A DNA stretch of 25,782 nucleotides from JBGMEA01 sp964444065. GTDB taxonomy: Bacteria > Bacillota > Clostridia > Eubacteriales > Anaerofustaceae. Below are positions 15,116 through 22,900 of this stretch, one piece after another. Position 1 is the first letter of the stretch; each line of letters starts with the position of its first letter. The translations under genes were made by a program, and so were the position numbers. Where the stretch lies: assembly GCA_964444065.1 (NCBI GenBank), contig CAYUFL010000027.1:1-25782 (forward strand), written 5' to 3'. Under the pieces are notes generated by a model. That model did not search any database and was not told where the DNA came from. It worked only from the letters and a program-made list of their open reading frames with translations.

Positions 15116-15841
15116 TTATCGGTGTTTCGTCTTTATATGAAGCACATTCTTCGGGCATCCGTCCGCGCAGGCGCCGCAGAGAATGCAGTCCGAAGATTCG
15201 ATCACCCCGCTTTGTACCGCCGCCTGCACATCAATACTCATCGGACAGAGTTTTGTGCATTTGCCGCACTGCACGCAGTTCTCTTTTTCGGCGATGATCC
15301 TCAGCTGCGGAATACGCAGCCATTTTCCGATTTGATATCCCGCGGACAAAAACGGCGACATCCAGCAGAAACTGTGGCATGCGCCGCGTTTGCCGACCGT
15401 AAGCGATACGATCACATAGAGTGCGAGTACCAGATAATAGATGATATACTTCATCGGCATATCGACAGAGATACCGCCGCTCGTCATGCGCAGCGGATCA
15501 AATCCGCTGATGCCTCCCGCCAATACAAACATCGCAATCAAAATGCCGAACCATACCGCGAAGATCGCATAGCGGATGATCTTCAGCCGTTTCGCATTCA
15601 CATTGCGGTCGTTGATCGTCATGCATACATCGCTCAGACACGCCATCGGACAAATCCATGCACACCACGCCCTGCCGAAAAAGATGCCCGTGAGGAACAT
15701 CAGAGTAAAGACGAGGATACTGCCCGAAATCACGCCGTTCATTGCACCGTCAATCGATACGTACGGAGAAAAATAATTCAGCGTAACGGGAAAAAGAAGG
15801 AAAAAGATCAGGGTAATTGTTCTTCTTATTTTCTGTCTCAT
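15116..15841 (-). CDS. NapH-like membrane protein with two 4Fe-4S clusters
   Basis: This 241-residue membrane protein is a likely electron carrier. It has about four transmembrane segments (near residues 8-25, 33-52, 88-112 and 130-148). The CxxxCP motif GRAWCAWICPMA follows the second segment, and a second GACHSFCWMSP motif follows the fourth. Both are typical of the NapH/NosR/CcoG family. The C-terminal domain holds two 4Fe-4S motifs, CVQCGKCTKLCP and CILCGACADGCP, on the cytoplasmic side. Its ATG overlaps the padR stop as ATGA. Downstream is a flavoprotein carrying its own Fe-S domain, so the two may form a membrane-to-flavin electron path. No quinone-oxidase or nitrate reductase genes are near, so a role in nitrate respiration is unlikely. 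Confidence 0.88.
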   Translation of the reverse strand: MRQKIRRTITLIFFLLFPVTLNYFSPYVSIDGAMNGVISGSILVFTLMFLTGIFFGRAWCAWICPMACLSDVCMTINDRNVNAKRLKIIRYAIFAVWFGILIAMFVLAGGISGFDPLRMTSGGISVDMPMKYIIYYLVLALYVIVSLTVGKRGACHSFCWMSPFLSAGYQIGKWLRIPQLRIIAEKENCVQCGKCTKLCPMSIDVQAAVQSGVIESSDCILCGACADGCPKNVLHIKTKHR

Positions 15842-16383
15842 ATGGATTTCCTGCTTTCCAGATAATTATTTGTTTCGTCGCACCATTCCAGATAGGCGCG
15901 GTAGGTCTTCTGTCCAAAGGAAATGACGCGCAGAATGTCCTCATGGTTGTCGTACGCTCGAATCGGGGTCAATTCCTGCTCAAACATATTCAGCATCGCG
16001 AGCCCCTGTTCGTGCTCCTCTCGAAACGCCGCGAGATGCTGCATCATAATTTCGCTGTCGACATGTTTTGAAAAATACAGTTTCAAAAGCAGTTCCAGGC
16101 GCACGGATTCTTTTTCTGTCGGTTCCGCAAGCCACTCTTTCAGCGATTGCAAACCGCGTTCGGTGATGCGGTACACCATTTTGTCTCTGCCTGCCGGTTC
16201 CGCGCACACCTGTTCAATCTCTCCGTTTTGTGTCAGTCGGTTCAGCTCCGGATAAAGCTGACCGTAGCTTTCGTTCCAAAAAAATTTGAATCGGATATCG
16301 ATCAATTTTTTGATGTCATAACCGCTCAAAGGCTTTTCGCTGAGCAGTCCGAGGATCGCGTATTTCGTTTTGCTTTTTTTCAT
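15838..16383 (-). CDS. PadR family transcriptional regulator
   Basis: This 181-residue regulator starts MKKSKTKYAILGLLSEKPLS at ATG 16383, after a GAGGT site. The longer frame from 16530 crosses its own promoter and is rejected. Residues about 6-75 form the PadR winged helix (LLSEKPLSGYDIKKLID, then ESYGQLYPELNRLTQNGEIE and MVYRITERG). The C-terminal half is the helical PadR dimer domain (Vir_act_alpha_C type), with RLELLLKLYFSKH. It is the first gene of an operon with a membrane ferredoxin and a flavoprotein and is likely their repressor. A 19-bp palindrome overlaps its -10 box. Confidence 0.93.
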   Translation of the reverse strand: MKKSKTKYAILGLLSEKPLSGYDIKKLIDIRFKFFWNESYGQLYPELNRLTQNGEIEQVCAEPAGRDKMVYRITERGLQSLKEWLAEPTEKESVRLELLLKLYFSKHVDSEIMMQHLAAFREEHEQGLAMLNMFEQELTPIRAYDNHEDILRVISFGQKTYRAYLEWCDETNNYLESRKSI

Positions 16384-16393
16384 CTCTACCTCT

Positions 16394-16437
16394 ATATATC
16401 TAATAGATATATTAATCGACAGATGATGTTTTGTCAA
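16394..16437 (-). promoter_or_regulatory. padR promoter and 19-bp palindromic operator
   Basis: On the minus strand TTGACA (16437-16432), a 17-base spacer and TAATAT (16414-16409) form a strong promoter. A perfect palindrome ATATATCTA-A-TAGATATAT lies at 16394-16412, overlapping the -10 box and start site. It is probably the PadR binding site for autorepression of the operon. Confidence 0.8.
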
Positions 16438-16493
16438 TCGTTTCTTTGGTTGTTTCAAAAAAAAGATAAACTTGATCGGAAGCACCATATCGG

Positions 16494-16522
16494 TTGACAT
16501 TATTGCGTGTTTATACGATAAT
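16494..16522 (+). promoter_or_regulatory. Promoter of the nadABC operon
   Basis: TTGACA (16494-16499), a 17-base spacer and GATAAT (16517-16522) lie 28 bases before the nadA start. It is divergent from the padR promoter, with about 56 bases between the two -35 boxes. Confidence 0.85.
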
Positions 16523-16550
16523 ATATCCAAACTGTTTGCGGAGTAATCAT

Positions 16551-17456
16551 TTGGATATCAAAGAAGAAATCATCAAACTCAAAAAAGAAAAAGACGTTGT
16601 CATCCTTGCGCATTATTATGTGGACGGAGCCGTGCAGGAAGTCGCCGACTTTGTCGGGGATTCCTACTATTTAAGCAAAGTTGCTGCAAGCGTGCCGCAG
16701 AAAACAATCCTGTTTTGCGGCGTTCGTTTTATGGGGGAGAGCGCAAAGATACTCAATCCCGAAAAAACTGTCATTATGGCGGACAATCTCGCAGACTGTC
16801 CGATGGCACACATGACCGATGCCGCGAAAATCAAAAAGACAAAATCAGAGTACGACGATCTTGCCGTGGTCTGTTATATTAATTCCACTGCGGAAATCAA
16901 AGCGCATTCCGATGTATGCGTCACTTCTTCCAACGCGCTGAAGATCGTCTCCAAACTGCCGCAGAAAAATATTCTCTTTATCCCTGACAATAACCTCGGC
17001 TCTTATATCGCAAAACAACTGCCGGAGAAAAACTTCATTTATCATGACGGGCACTGCATTGTGCATCATGCGATCACTCGCGATGAATTGATTGCCGCAA
17101 AAGCGGCGCATCCGAACGCGCTCGTTCTTGTCCATCCCGAATGCACTGCAGAAATTGTCGCTCTTGCCGATTATGTCGGCAGCACTTCCGGTATCATCGA
17201 ATATGCAAAGAAAAGCGATGCCAAGGAATTTATCATCGGTACGGAAGTCGGTGTCTTTTATAATCTGGAAAAAGAAAATCCGGATAAACGGTTTTATCCG
17301 ATCAACAGCATTCAGATCTGCCGCGATATGAAACTGATCAATATCGATAAAGTGCTTTATCATCTGCAAACGCTGGAACCGGAACTCAAACTCAAGGAAA
17401 ACATGCGGCTCAAGGCGGAACTTCCGCTCAAACGTATGCATGAACTTGCAGAATAA
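16551..17456 (+). CDS. nadA: Quinolinate synthase
   Basis: This 4Fe-4S enzyme condenses iminoaspartate with dihydroxyacetone phosphate to quinolinate, in de novo NAD synthesis. The start chosen is TTG at 16551 (MDIKEEIIKLKKEKDVVILAHYYV) with GCGGAG 7 bases upstream. A frame back to 16494 would translate the promoter itself. The 301-residue product carries the three expected cluster cysteines at 83 (ADCPMA), 169 (HDGHC) and 257 (IQICRDMK), nearly the same positions as in the structurally known archaeal enzyme. AHYY, FCGVRFMGESAKIL, and HPECTAEIV are also conserved. It is followed by nadB after 40 bases. Confidence 0.96.
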   Translation: MDIKEEIIKLKKEKDVVILAHYYVDGAVQEVADFVGDSYYLSKVAASVPQKTILFCGVRFMGESAKILNPEKTVIMADNLADCPMAHMTDAAKIKKTKSEYDDLAVVCYINSTAEIKAHSDVCVTSSNALKIVSKLPQKNILFIPDNNLGSYIAKQLPEKNFIYHDGHCIVHHAITRDELIAAKAAHPNALVLVHPECTAEIVALADYVGSTSGIIEYAKKSDAKEFIIGTEVGVFYNLEKENPDKRFYPINSIQICRDMKLINIDKVLYHLQTLEPELKLKENMRLKAELPLKRMHELAE

Positions 17457-17474
17457 CCTGCGATTTATCGCAGG
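17457..17474 (+). other. Small intergenic hairpin between nadA and nadB
   Basis: CCTGCGATTTATCGCAGG directly after the nadA stop can form a 6 to 8-bp stem with a small loop. There is no T-tract, so it is not a terminator. It may protect the nadA message or shape the nadB ribosome site, which is weak (GAAAGAAG). Confidence 0.5.
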
Positions 17475-17496
17475 CATACCGAAAGAAGAATAACAA

Positions 17497-18813
17497 ATGA
17501 CAGATCAATACGATATCATTATCGTCGGCACGGGCGCGGCAGGTCTTTTCTGCGCGCTGAACCTATCGACGGAATCAAATATTCTCATCATTACGAAAGA
17601 CGACCCCGAGAACAGCGATTCGTTTCTCGCACAGGGCGGTATTTCAACGCTGATCGACGAAGCGGATTACGAAAAATATTTTGAAGACACCATGCGTGCG
17701 GGGCGTTACGAAAATGATGAGACGTCGGTGGAGGTGCTCATTAAATCGTCTCCGGCTGCGATTGAAGATCTCATTGAACTCGGCGTGAATTTTGACAAAG
17801 AAGGCAAGGAATTCGACTATACACGAGAAGCGGCGCACTCCTCCAACCGCATCCTGCATTATAAGGATGCAACGGGACGCGAGATTACCGGAAAGCTGAT
17901 GCAACATGCCAAATCTCAGCAAAACATTACGATTCTGCCGAAGACAATGATGATCGACATCCTTGAAAAAGACAATCGATGCACAGGGGTTGTTGTGCAA
18001 AAACAGGACGGCACAGTCGCCGCTATTTTTTCGCGCATCGTTGTTTGGGCGACGGGGGGTATCGGCGGACTGTTCCGACATTCCACCAATTATCCGCATA
18101 TCACGGGGGATGCTGTCGGCATCGCCATCAAACACAACATCGAACTCGAGGATATCAACTACATTCAGATTCATCCGACTACGCTCTATACCGAAAAAGG
18201 CGGACGCAGTTTTCTGATTTCGGAATCTGTTCGCGGCGAGGGCGGTATCCTGCTCAATCCGAAAATGGAGCGTTTTGTGGACGAACTGCTGCCGCGTGAT
18301 GTCGTGAGTATGGCGATCGCGGACGAAATGAAAAAATTCGATGCAAAATATGTCTGGCTTTCTTTGCAAAGCATGGAAAAAGAATATATTCGCAAGCGTT
18401 TTCCGACCATATACGAAAAATGCGAACAAGAGGGCATTCACCTGCCCGAAGATCTGATTCCTGTCGTTCCTGCACAGCATTATATGATGGGCGGTGTGAA
18501 AGCGGATATTGACGGCAGAACCTCGATGGACAATCTTTTTGCGGTCGGTGAGGTCAGCTGCAACGGCGTACACGGCGCAAACCGTTTGGCGAGCAATTCG
18601 TTGCTGGAAACCCTTGTGTTTCCGAAGCGTGCGGCGCATCTGATTGCAAACGAATGGAAAACGATTCCGATCAAACAAACTTCGTTTGATCTTTCCGCTT
18701 ATAAGGATGTACCGAAACTGATGGAAGACTACCGCGAATCAATTCGGAATGAAATCGAAAAAAGAGGAGTGAATCTGTATGCACAGTGGCGCGATGAATC
18801 CGATCAACATTGA
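17497..18813 (+). CDS. nadB: L-aspartate oxidase
   Basis: This FAD enzyme oxidises L-aspartate to iminoaspartate, the NadA substrate. In an anaerobe it would use fumarate or another acceptor instead of oxygen. The N-terminal FAD motif is IIVGTGAAGLFCALNLS (about residues 8-24). Further on are SDSFLAQGGIS, HSSNRILHYKDATGREI, HITGDAVGIAI, IQIHPTTLY, SESVRGEGGILLN, and the C-terminal FAD/active-site stretch HYMMGGVKADIDGRTS with VGEVSCNGVHGANRLASNSLLE. At 438 residues it is about 100 shorter than the E. coli enzyme and ends soon after the FAD domain, a short form seen in Clostridia; no frameshift is evident. Its end overlaps nadC by 35 bases. Confidence 0.94.
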   Translation: MTDQYDIIIVGTGAAGLFCALNLSTESNILIITKDDPENSDSFLAQGGISTLIDEADYEKYFEDTMRAGRYENDETSVEVLIKSSPAAIEDLIELGVNFDKEGKEFDYTREAAHSSNRILHYKDATGREITGKLMQHAKSQQNITILPKTMMIDILEKDNRCTGVVVQKQDGTVAAIFSRIVVWATGGIGGLFRHSTNYPHITGDAVGIAIKHNIELEDINYIQIHPTTLYTEKGGRSFLISESVRGEGGILLNPKMERFVDELLPRDVVSMAIADEMKKFDAKYVWLSLQSMEKEYIRKRFPTIYEKCEQEGIHLPEDLIPVVPAQHYMMGGVKADIDGRTSMDNLFAVGEVSCNGVHGANRLASNSLLETLVFPKRAAHLIANEWKTIPIKQTSFDLSAYKDVPKLMEDYRESIRNEIEKRGVNLYAQWRDESDQH

Positions 18814-19636
18814 CACATTCCTGCTTGCCGCGCTGCAGGAAGACATCACAAACGAGGATATTACGACCAACGCAATTATGCCGCTGCAAAAAGATGCTCA
18901 GGTGGAGCTGATCTGCAAACAGGACGGTATTTTGGCAGGCATTGAAGTATACGAAAGAGTATTCAAACTGCTCGACGGCACAGCACGATTCCAAACCGAT
19001 TTTCGGGACGGCGATGTGCTGAAAAAAGGAATGCTGATCGGAACACTTTTTGCGGACGTTCGCTCGATTCTCTCGGGAGAGCGCACGGCACTGAACTATC
19101 TGCAGCGCATGAGCGGGATCGCCACGCTCACGAAACGCTATGCAGACGAGCTGGTCGGCACCAAAACCAGACTCCTGGATACGCGAAAGACAACGCCGAA
19201 TATGCGCATTTTCGAAAAATACGCAGTCAAAGTCGGCGGAGGCGTCAATCATCGATACAATCTTTCCGACGGGATTCTGATCAAAGACAACCACATCGAT
19301 GCGGCGGGAAGTATCCGCAAGGCGGTGGAAGCAGCGAGAGAGTATGCACCGTTTGTACGCAAGATTGAAGTCGAAACCGAAACGCTCGATATGGTCAAAG
19401 AAGCACTGATTGCCAAAGCGGATATCATTATGCTGGACAATATGGATACGGCTGCGATCCGCAAAGCGGTTATTCTGATCGATGGACAGGCAATCGTCGA
19501 ATGCTCGGGGAATATCACGCAGGAACGCTTAAAAGAACTTGCGGATGCAGGGGTTGATTATATTTCCTGCGGCGCGCTGACGCATTCCGCTCCGGTGCTG
19601 GATTTTTCCATGAAGCATCTGAGCATGCTTGTTTAG
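18779..19636 (+). CDS. nadC: Nicotinate-nucleotide pyrophosphorylase (quinolinate phosphoribosyltransferase)
   Basis: This enzyme converts quinolinate and PRPP to nicotinate mononucleotide, the last step encoded by the operon. The 285-residue protein has LLAALQEDITNEDITTNAI near the N-terminus, LSGERTALNYLQRMSGIAT, RKTTPNMRIFEKYAVKVGGG (quinolinate and PRPP-binding Arg and Lys), HRYNLSDGILIKDNH, and the C-terminal IMLDNMD and SCGALTHSAPVLDFS. ATG 18779 is favoured because GAGGAG lies 9 bases upstream within nadB; a second ATG at 18794 (MNPINIDTF) is possible but lacks a site. It is followed by a terminator. Confidence 0.95.
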   Translation: MHSGAMNPINIDTFLLAALQEDITNEDITTNAIMPLQKDAQVELICKQDGILAGIEVYERVFKLLDGTARFQTDFRDGDVLKKGMLIGTLFADVRSILSGERTALNYLQRMSGIATLTKRYADELVGTKTRLLDTRKTTPNMRIFEKYAVKVGGGVNHRYNLSDGILIKDNHIDAAGSIRKAVEAAREYAPFVRKIEVETETLDMVKEALIAKADIIMLDNMDTAAIRKAVILIDGQAIVECSGNITQERLKELADAGVDYISCGALTHSAPVLDFSMKHLSMLV

Positions 19637-19664
19637 CATATCTTTTATATATTCATCAAAAATC

Positions 19665-19690
19665 AGACGGCACTGCCGCCTTTTTTTTAT
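19665..19690 (+). terminator. Terminator of the nadABC operon
   Basis: A short GC-rich stem (AGACGGC / GCCGCCT, one A-C mismatch, 3-base loop) at 19665-19681 runs into eight Ts (19681-19688). It lies 29 bases after the nadC stop. Confidence 0.7.
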
Positions 19691-19923
19691 GCAATGATGC
19701 CGTTTGTGACTTGTTTCTGACAGCAGATACATGCACAATGAAATAGTTTGCACATGAAATTATATCATATAATATATATTCAAAAATGATTGGCTTTTAT
19801 GTGAAATAATATTAGAATGATAATAAATTAGAGCAGTGGGTGTTTTGATGAGTCATCATTGTATTTCGTGAACCGGACAGGGATATCCACGGACAATGCG
19901 ACACAAAGAAAGGAATTCGTGCT
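19691..19923 (+). promoter_or_regulatory. Promoter region of the MBG-repeat surface protein
   Basis: This AT-rich stretch has two candidate promoters. One is TTGCAC (19748-19753), 16 bases, TAATAT (19770-19775). The other is TTGGCT (19790-19795), 17 bases, TAGAAT (19813-19818). The leader would be about 95-145 bases long before the GTG start. A near direct repeat TGCACAATGAAAT / TGCACATGAAAT (19732-19744 and 19749-19760) overlaps the first promoter. No known riboswitch was recognised in the leader. An AAAGGAA site (19909-19915) precedes the start. Confidence 0.5.
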
Positions 19924-22900
19924 GTGAAAAATAAAAAATTTTTAATTATAGCCGCATTGGCTGTCGTTGGCATCATGACAGCCGTTTCTGCACTGTCTGC
20001 CGCTACGGGAACCAGTATTATATCTCTGGCGGCTAAAAGTGATTCGGAGCATAAAACCGTGTTTTCCGTGACCTTTCTGGCAATGGACGGCAGCGTGATC
20101 AGCCAGTCGAGTGTGAAAAGCGGAGAAGATGCGGAAGTGCCTGACCCGCCTGAAGTTGCGGGATATATTTTTACAGGGTGGGATCAGAGCACAAAAAACG
20201 TGCAGTCCGATCTCACCATTACTGCGCTCTACACTCCAAAGACAACAACAACCGTTGCCCAGGCGGCAGTGATAAACAATAACAGCATACGCGTGCGGGT
20301 ATATATCGGACCGCAGGACGGCAATCTGATTCAGGAATTTTATGTCATTAATGTCTCTGCCACGGATTTGGCGTATTATCAGACGCTTCAGTCGGTTGCA
20401 CTGGTGCAGGCACTGCAAGCTGTTTCTCCGGTGCCCATCGGTGGACTGCTCAGTTTGATTCAAAGCAGTCAGGTCTACGCGAACGGACAGATTCAGGTCT
20501 ACGATCTTGATTCCGAAGGCGGACTCTACGCTGTTGATATTCATATCAAGGCAGGTTCCGCAACGACGACCTATACTGTCAGGTATGTGGATACCAACGG
20601 TACGGAAATACATACTCCGTACTCTGCGAACGGGTACGTCGGGCAATACATTACGGCGAATGCGATCTCCATCAACCATTACACTCTTACGAGTGCGACC
20701 CCGCAAAGCATAACGCTGGTTTCAAACTCAGCAAGCAATGTGATCACATTTGTTTATGACATCAACACGTATCTGATCGATACCTCCGTAACGGGCGGTA
20801 CGATCAGTCCCGTCGATCCGTATGTTGCGTACGGTGCTTCTCAAACCATCACATATACGCCGAGTGCGGGATATCATTTGGCATCGGTCACGGTTGACGG
20901 TTCTGCGGTAAGCATTGCAACCTATTCCGGTTCTTACGCGTTTTCCAATGTGACGGGCGCGCACACCATTTCGGTCGTGTTTGAGCAACAAAGCGTGAGC
21001 GGAATTTCGCTCACAAATTACAGCGGGGCATATGATACTGCCGCACACAGCATCGGTATTGCCGGTACGCAAGCGGGCGATACGGTTACATTCAGTACAG
21101 ACGGCGTCAATTATTCGGCAACACAGCCGAGTTTTACGAACGTCACAAATACTACCGTATATGTCAGAGTGGAACGTACCGATTATCTGCCCTACAACGG
21201 TACGGCAAGCGTGACGATCACAGCGGTTCCGCTGAGCGTGACGGCTGAGAATAAGACCGTTGCCTACGGCGATCCCGCACCTGCTTATACGGCTGTATAC
21301 AGCGGATTTGTCGGCAGTCAAAACGAATCGGCACTCGGCGGTACGCTGAGTCTCAGCTCCTCCTATACGCAAGGCAGCGGCGCAGGTAACTATCCTATCG
21401 TGCCAAGCGGACTGAGCGCGACCAACTACACCATTTCATTCTATAACGGCACACTGACGGTGAATCCGAAAGCGGCGACGCTGATTATAAACAATGCAAG
21501 CAAAACCTACGGCGATACCGATCCGGGCTTCACTGCAGTTGCAGGCGGATTGTACGGCAGTGATTCGCTGAATTATACGCTCAGCAGAGCATCGGGTGAA
21601 AATGTCGGTGATTACGCGATTGGCGCAACACTCGGATTAAATCCGAATTATAGCATCACGGTTACGGACGGAGTCTTTACCATCAACCCGAAAGCGCTCA
21701 GTATTACGGCAAATAGTCTGACGATCCTGTACGGCGATGCGGTACCGACCTATGGCGTCACTTACAGCGGATTCGCGGGAAGCGAAAATGAATCGGTACT
21801 CGGCGGCACGCTGTTGCTTACCGGCAGCTACACACAGGGATCGGGTATCGGTACTTACGATATCGTACCAAGCGGACTGAGCTCGACCAACTATACTATT
21901 TCATTCTATAACGGCACACTGACTGTGAATCCGAAAGCCGCAACGCTGATCATTGACAATGTAAGCAAAACCTACGGAACAGCGGATCCGACCTTTACTG
22001 CAGTTGCAGGCGGATTATATGGTACTGATACGCTGAATTATACGCTGAGCAGAGTCTCCGGCGAAACTGTCGGTGATTACGCGATTACCGCGGCACTCGG
22101 ATCAAATCCGAATTACAGCGTGAGCGTGACGGACGGCGTGTTGACGATCAGTCCGAAAGCACTCACCGTTACGGCGAACAGCCAGAGTATCCTATACGGC
22201 GACGCCGTTCCGACCTATGGCGTCACTTACAGCGGCTTCGCGGGAAGCGAAAACGAATCGATACTCGGCGGCACGCTGAGCCTGAGCGCCTCCTATACGC
22301 AGGGATCGGGTATCGGTACTTATGATATCGTTCCCAGCGGACTGAGCTCGACCAACTACACGATCACATTCCAGAACGGCATATTGACTGTAAATCCGAA
22401 AGCGGCGACGCTGATCATTGACAATGCAAGCAAAACCTACGGCGATATCGACCCGAGTTTTAGCGCAGTTGCGGGCGGATTGTACGGTTCCGATACATTG
22501 AACTATGCATTTAACAGAGCATCGGGTGAAACTGTCGGTGATTACGCGATTGGCGCAACACTCGGAACAAATCCGAACTATACTATCACGGTTACCGACG
22601 GTGTCTTTACCATCAATCCGAAAGCGCTCAGTATTACGGCAAATAGTCTGACGATTCTGTACGGCGATGCTGTTCCGACCTATGGCGTCACGTACAGCGG
22701 CTTCGCGGGAAGCGAAAACGAATCGGTACTCGGCGGAACGCTGAGCCTGAGCGCCTCCTATACACAGGGCAGCGGCGCAGGAAACTATCCTATCGTCCCA
22801 AGCGGACTGAGCTCGACCAACTACACGATCACATTCCAGAACGGCACACTGACAGTAAATCCGAAAGCGGCGACGCTGATCATAAACAATGCAAGCAAAA

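Noticed and set aside
15838..16530. Long form of PadR starting at 16530
   Set aside because: The extra 49 residues would be read through the padR promoter and operator; ATG 16383 has a proper ribosome binding site and begins at the conserved domain.
17644..18678. 344-residue minus-strand open frame opposite nadB
   Set aside because: It is antisense to a well-conserved enzyme, has low complexity in Arg/His/Phe typical of shadow frames and no start signal.
19691..19923. Riboswitch (for example c-di-GMP) before the surface protein gene
   Set aside because: A leader of about 100 bases exists but no conserved riboswitch motif or paired stem could be recognised by eye.
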